5,959 nucleotides of DNA, taken from assembly GCA_050742535.1 (NCBI GenBank), contig JBOGIQ010000357.1:1-5959 (forward strand). The letters run 5' to 3'. The position numbers were made by a program, and so were the translations under genes. Origin of the DNA: Gp6-AA40 sp050742535 (lineage in GTDB: Bacteria; Acidobacteriota; Vicinamibacteria; Vicinamibacterales; UBA2999). The notes under the pieces were generated by a model. The model was not told where the DNA came from. It ran no database searches and saw only the letters and a program-made list of their open reading frames with translations. Positions 5,514 through 5,959 of this stretch are shown piece by piece; positions within the stretch are counted from its first letter, which is position 1, and each line of letters opens with the position of its first letter.

Positions 5514-5959
<446 letters not shown>

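Overview
The window looks like ordinary chromosomal DNA from a GC-rich bacterium, most likely an acidobacterium. The strongest clue is the 5' part of a 16S rRNA gene at the right end. Its conserved opening and its V3-side text (5881-5959) read like Acidobacteriota, perhaps the subdivision 6 / Vicinamibacteria group. That placement is from memory of such sequences, not from a search. Codons in the protein genes are strongly G/C-ending, and I see no insertion sequence, phage gene, CRISPR array or tRNA.

Layout, left to right: (1) the probable last 17 codons of an upstream gene (3-56); (2) a gene for an exported HEAT-repeat protein (76-1233); (3) purM (1245-2282) and purN (2279-2884), two steps of de novo purine synthesis, joined by a 4-base stop/start overlap and probably in one operon with the HEAT gene; (4) on the minus strand, a Tat-exported metallophosphoesterase of the YaeI/YkuE type (2879-3712), whose stop codon abuts that of purN; (5) tyrS, tyrosyl-tRNA synthetase (3738-5000), divergent from the phosphoesterase with only 25 bases between start codons; (6) a ribosomal RNA leader of about 470 bases (promoters at 5011-5039 and probably 5177-5205, several hairpins, a boxA antitermination site at 5291-5303); (7) the first ~446 bases of 16S rRNA, cut by the window end.

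The genes are packed tightly. The purine operon and the phosphoesterase converge with overlapping stops. The phosphoesterase and tyrS diverge from a 10-base palindrome that provides a -10-like hexamer on each strand. The rrn promoter starts 10 bases after the tyrS stop codon. The protein genes are housekeeping or common families. I see no new multi-gene system. The parts most worth a second look are non-coding: the symmetrical divergent promoter with probably leaderless transcripts, and the structured rRNA leader, which contains a hairpin with an all-purine AGAAG/AGAAG internal loop capped by a GCAA tetraloop, and a set of AACCT/AGGTT segments that can pair in alternative ways.
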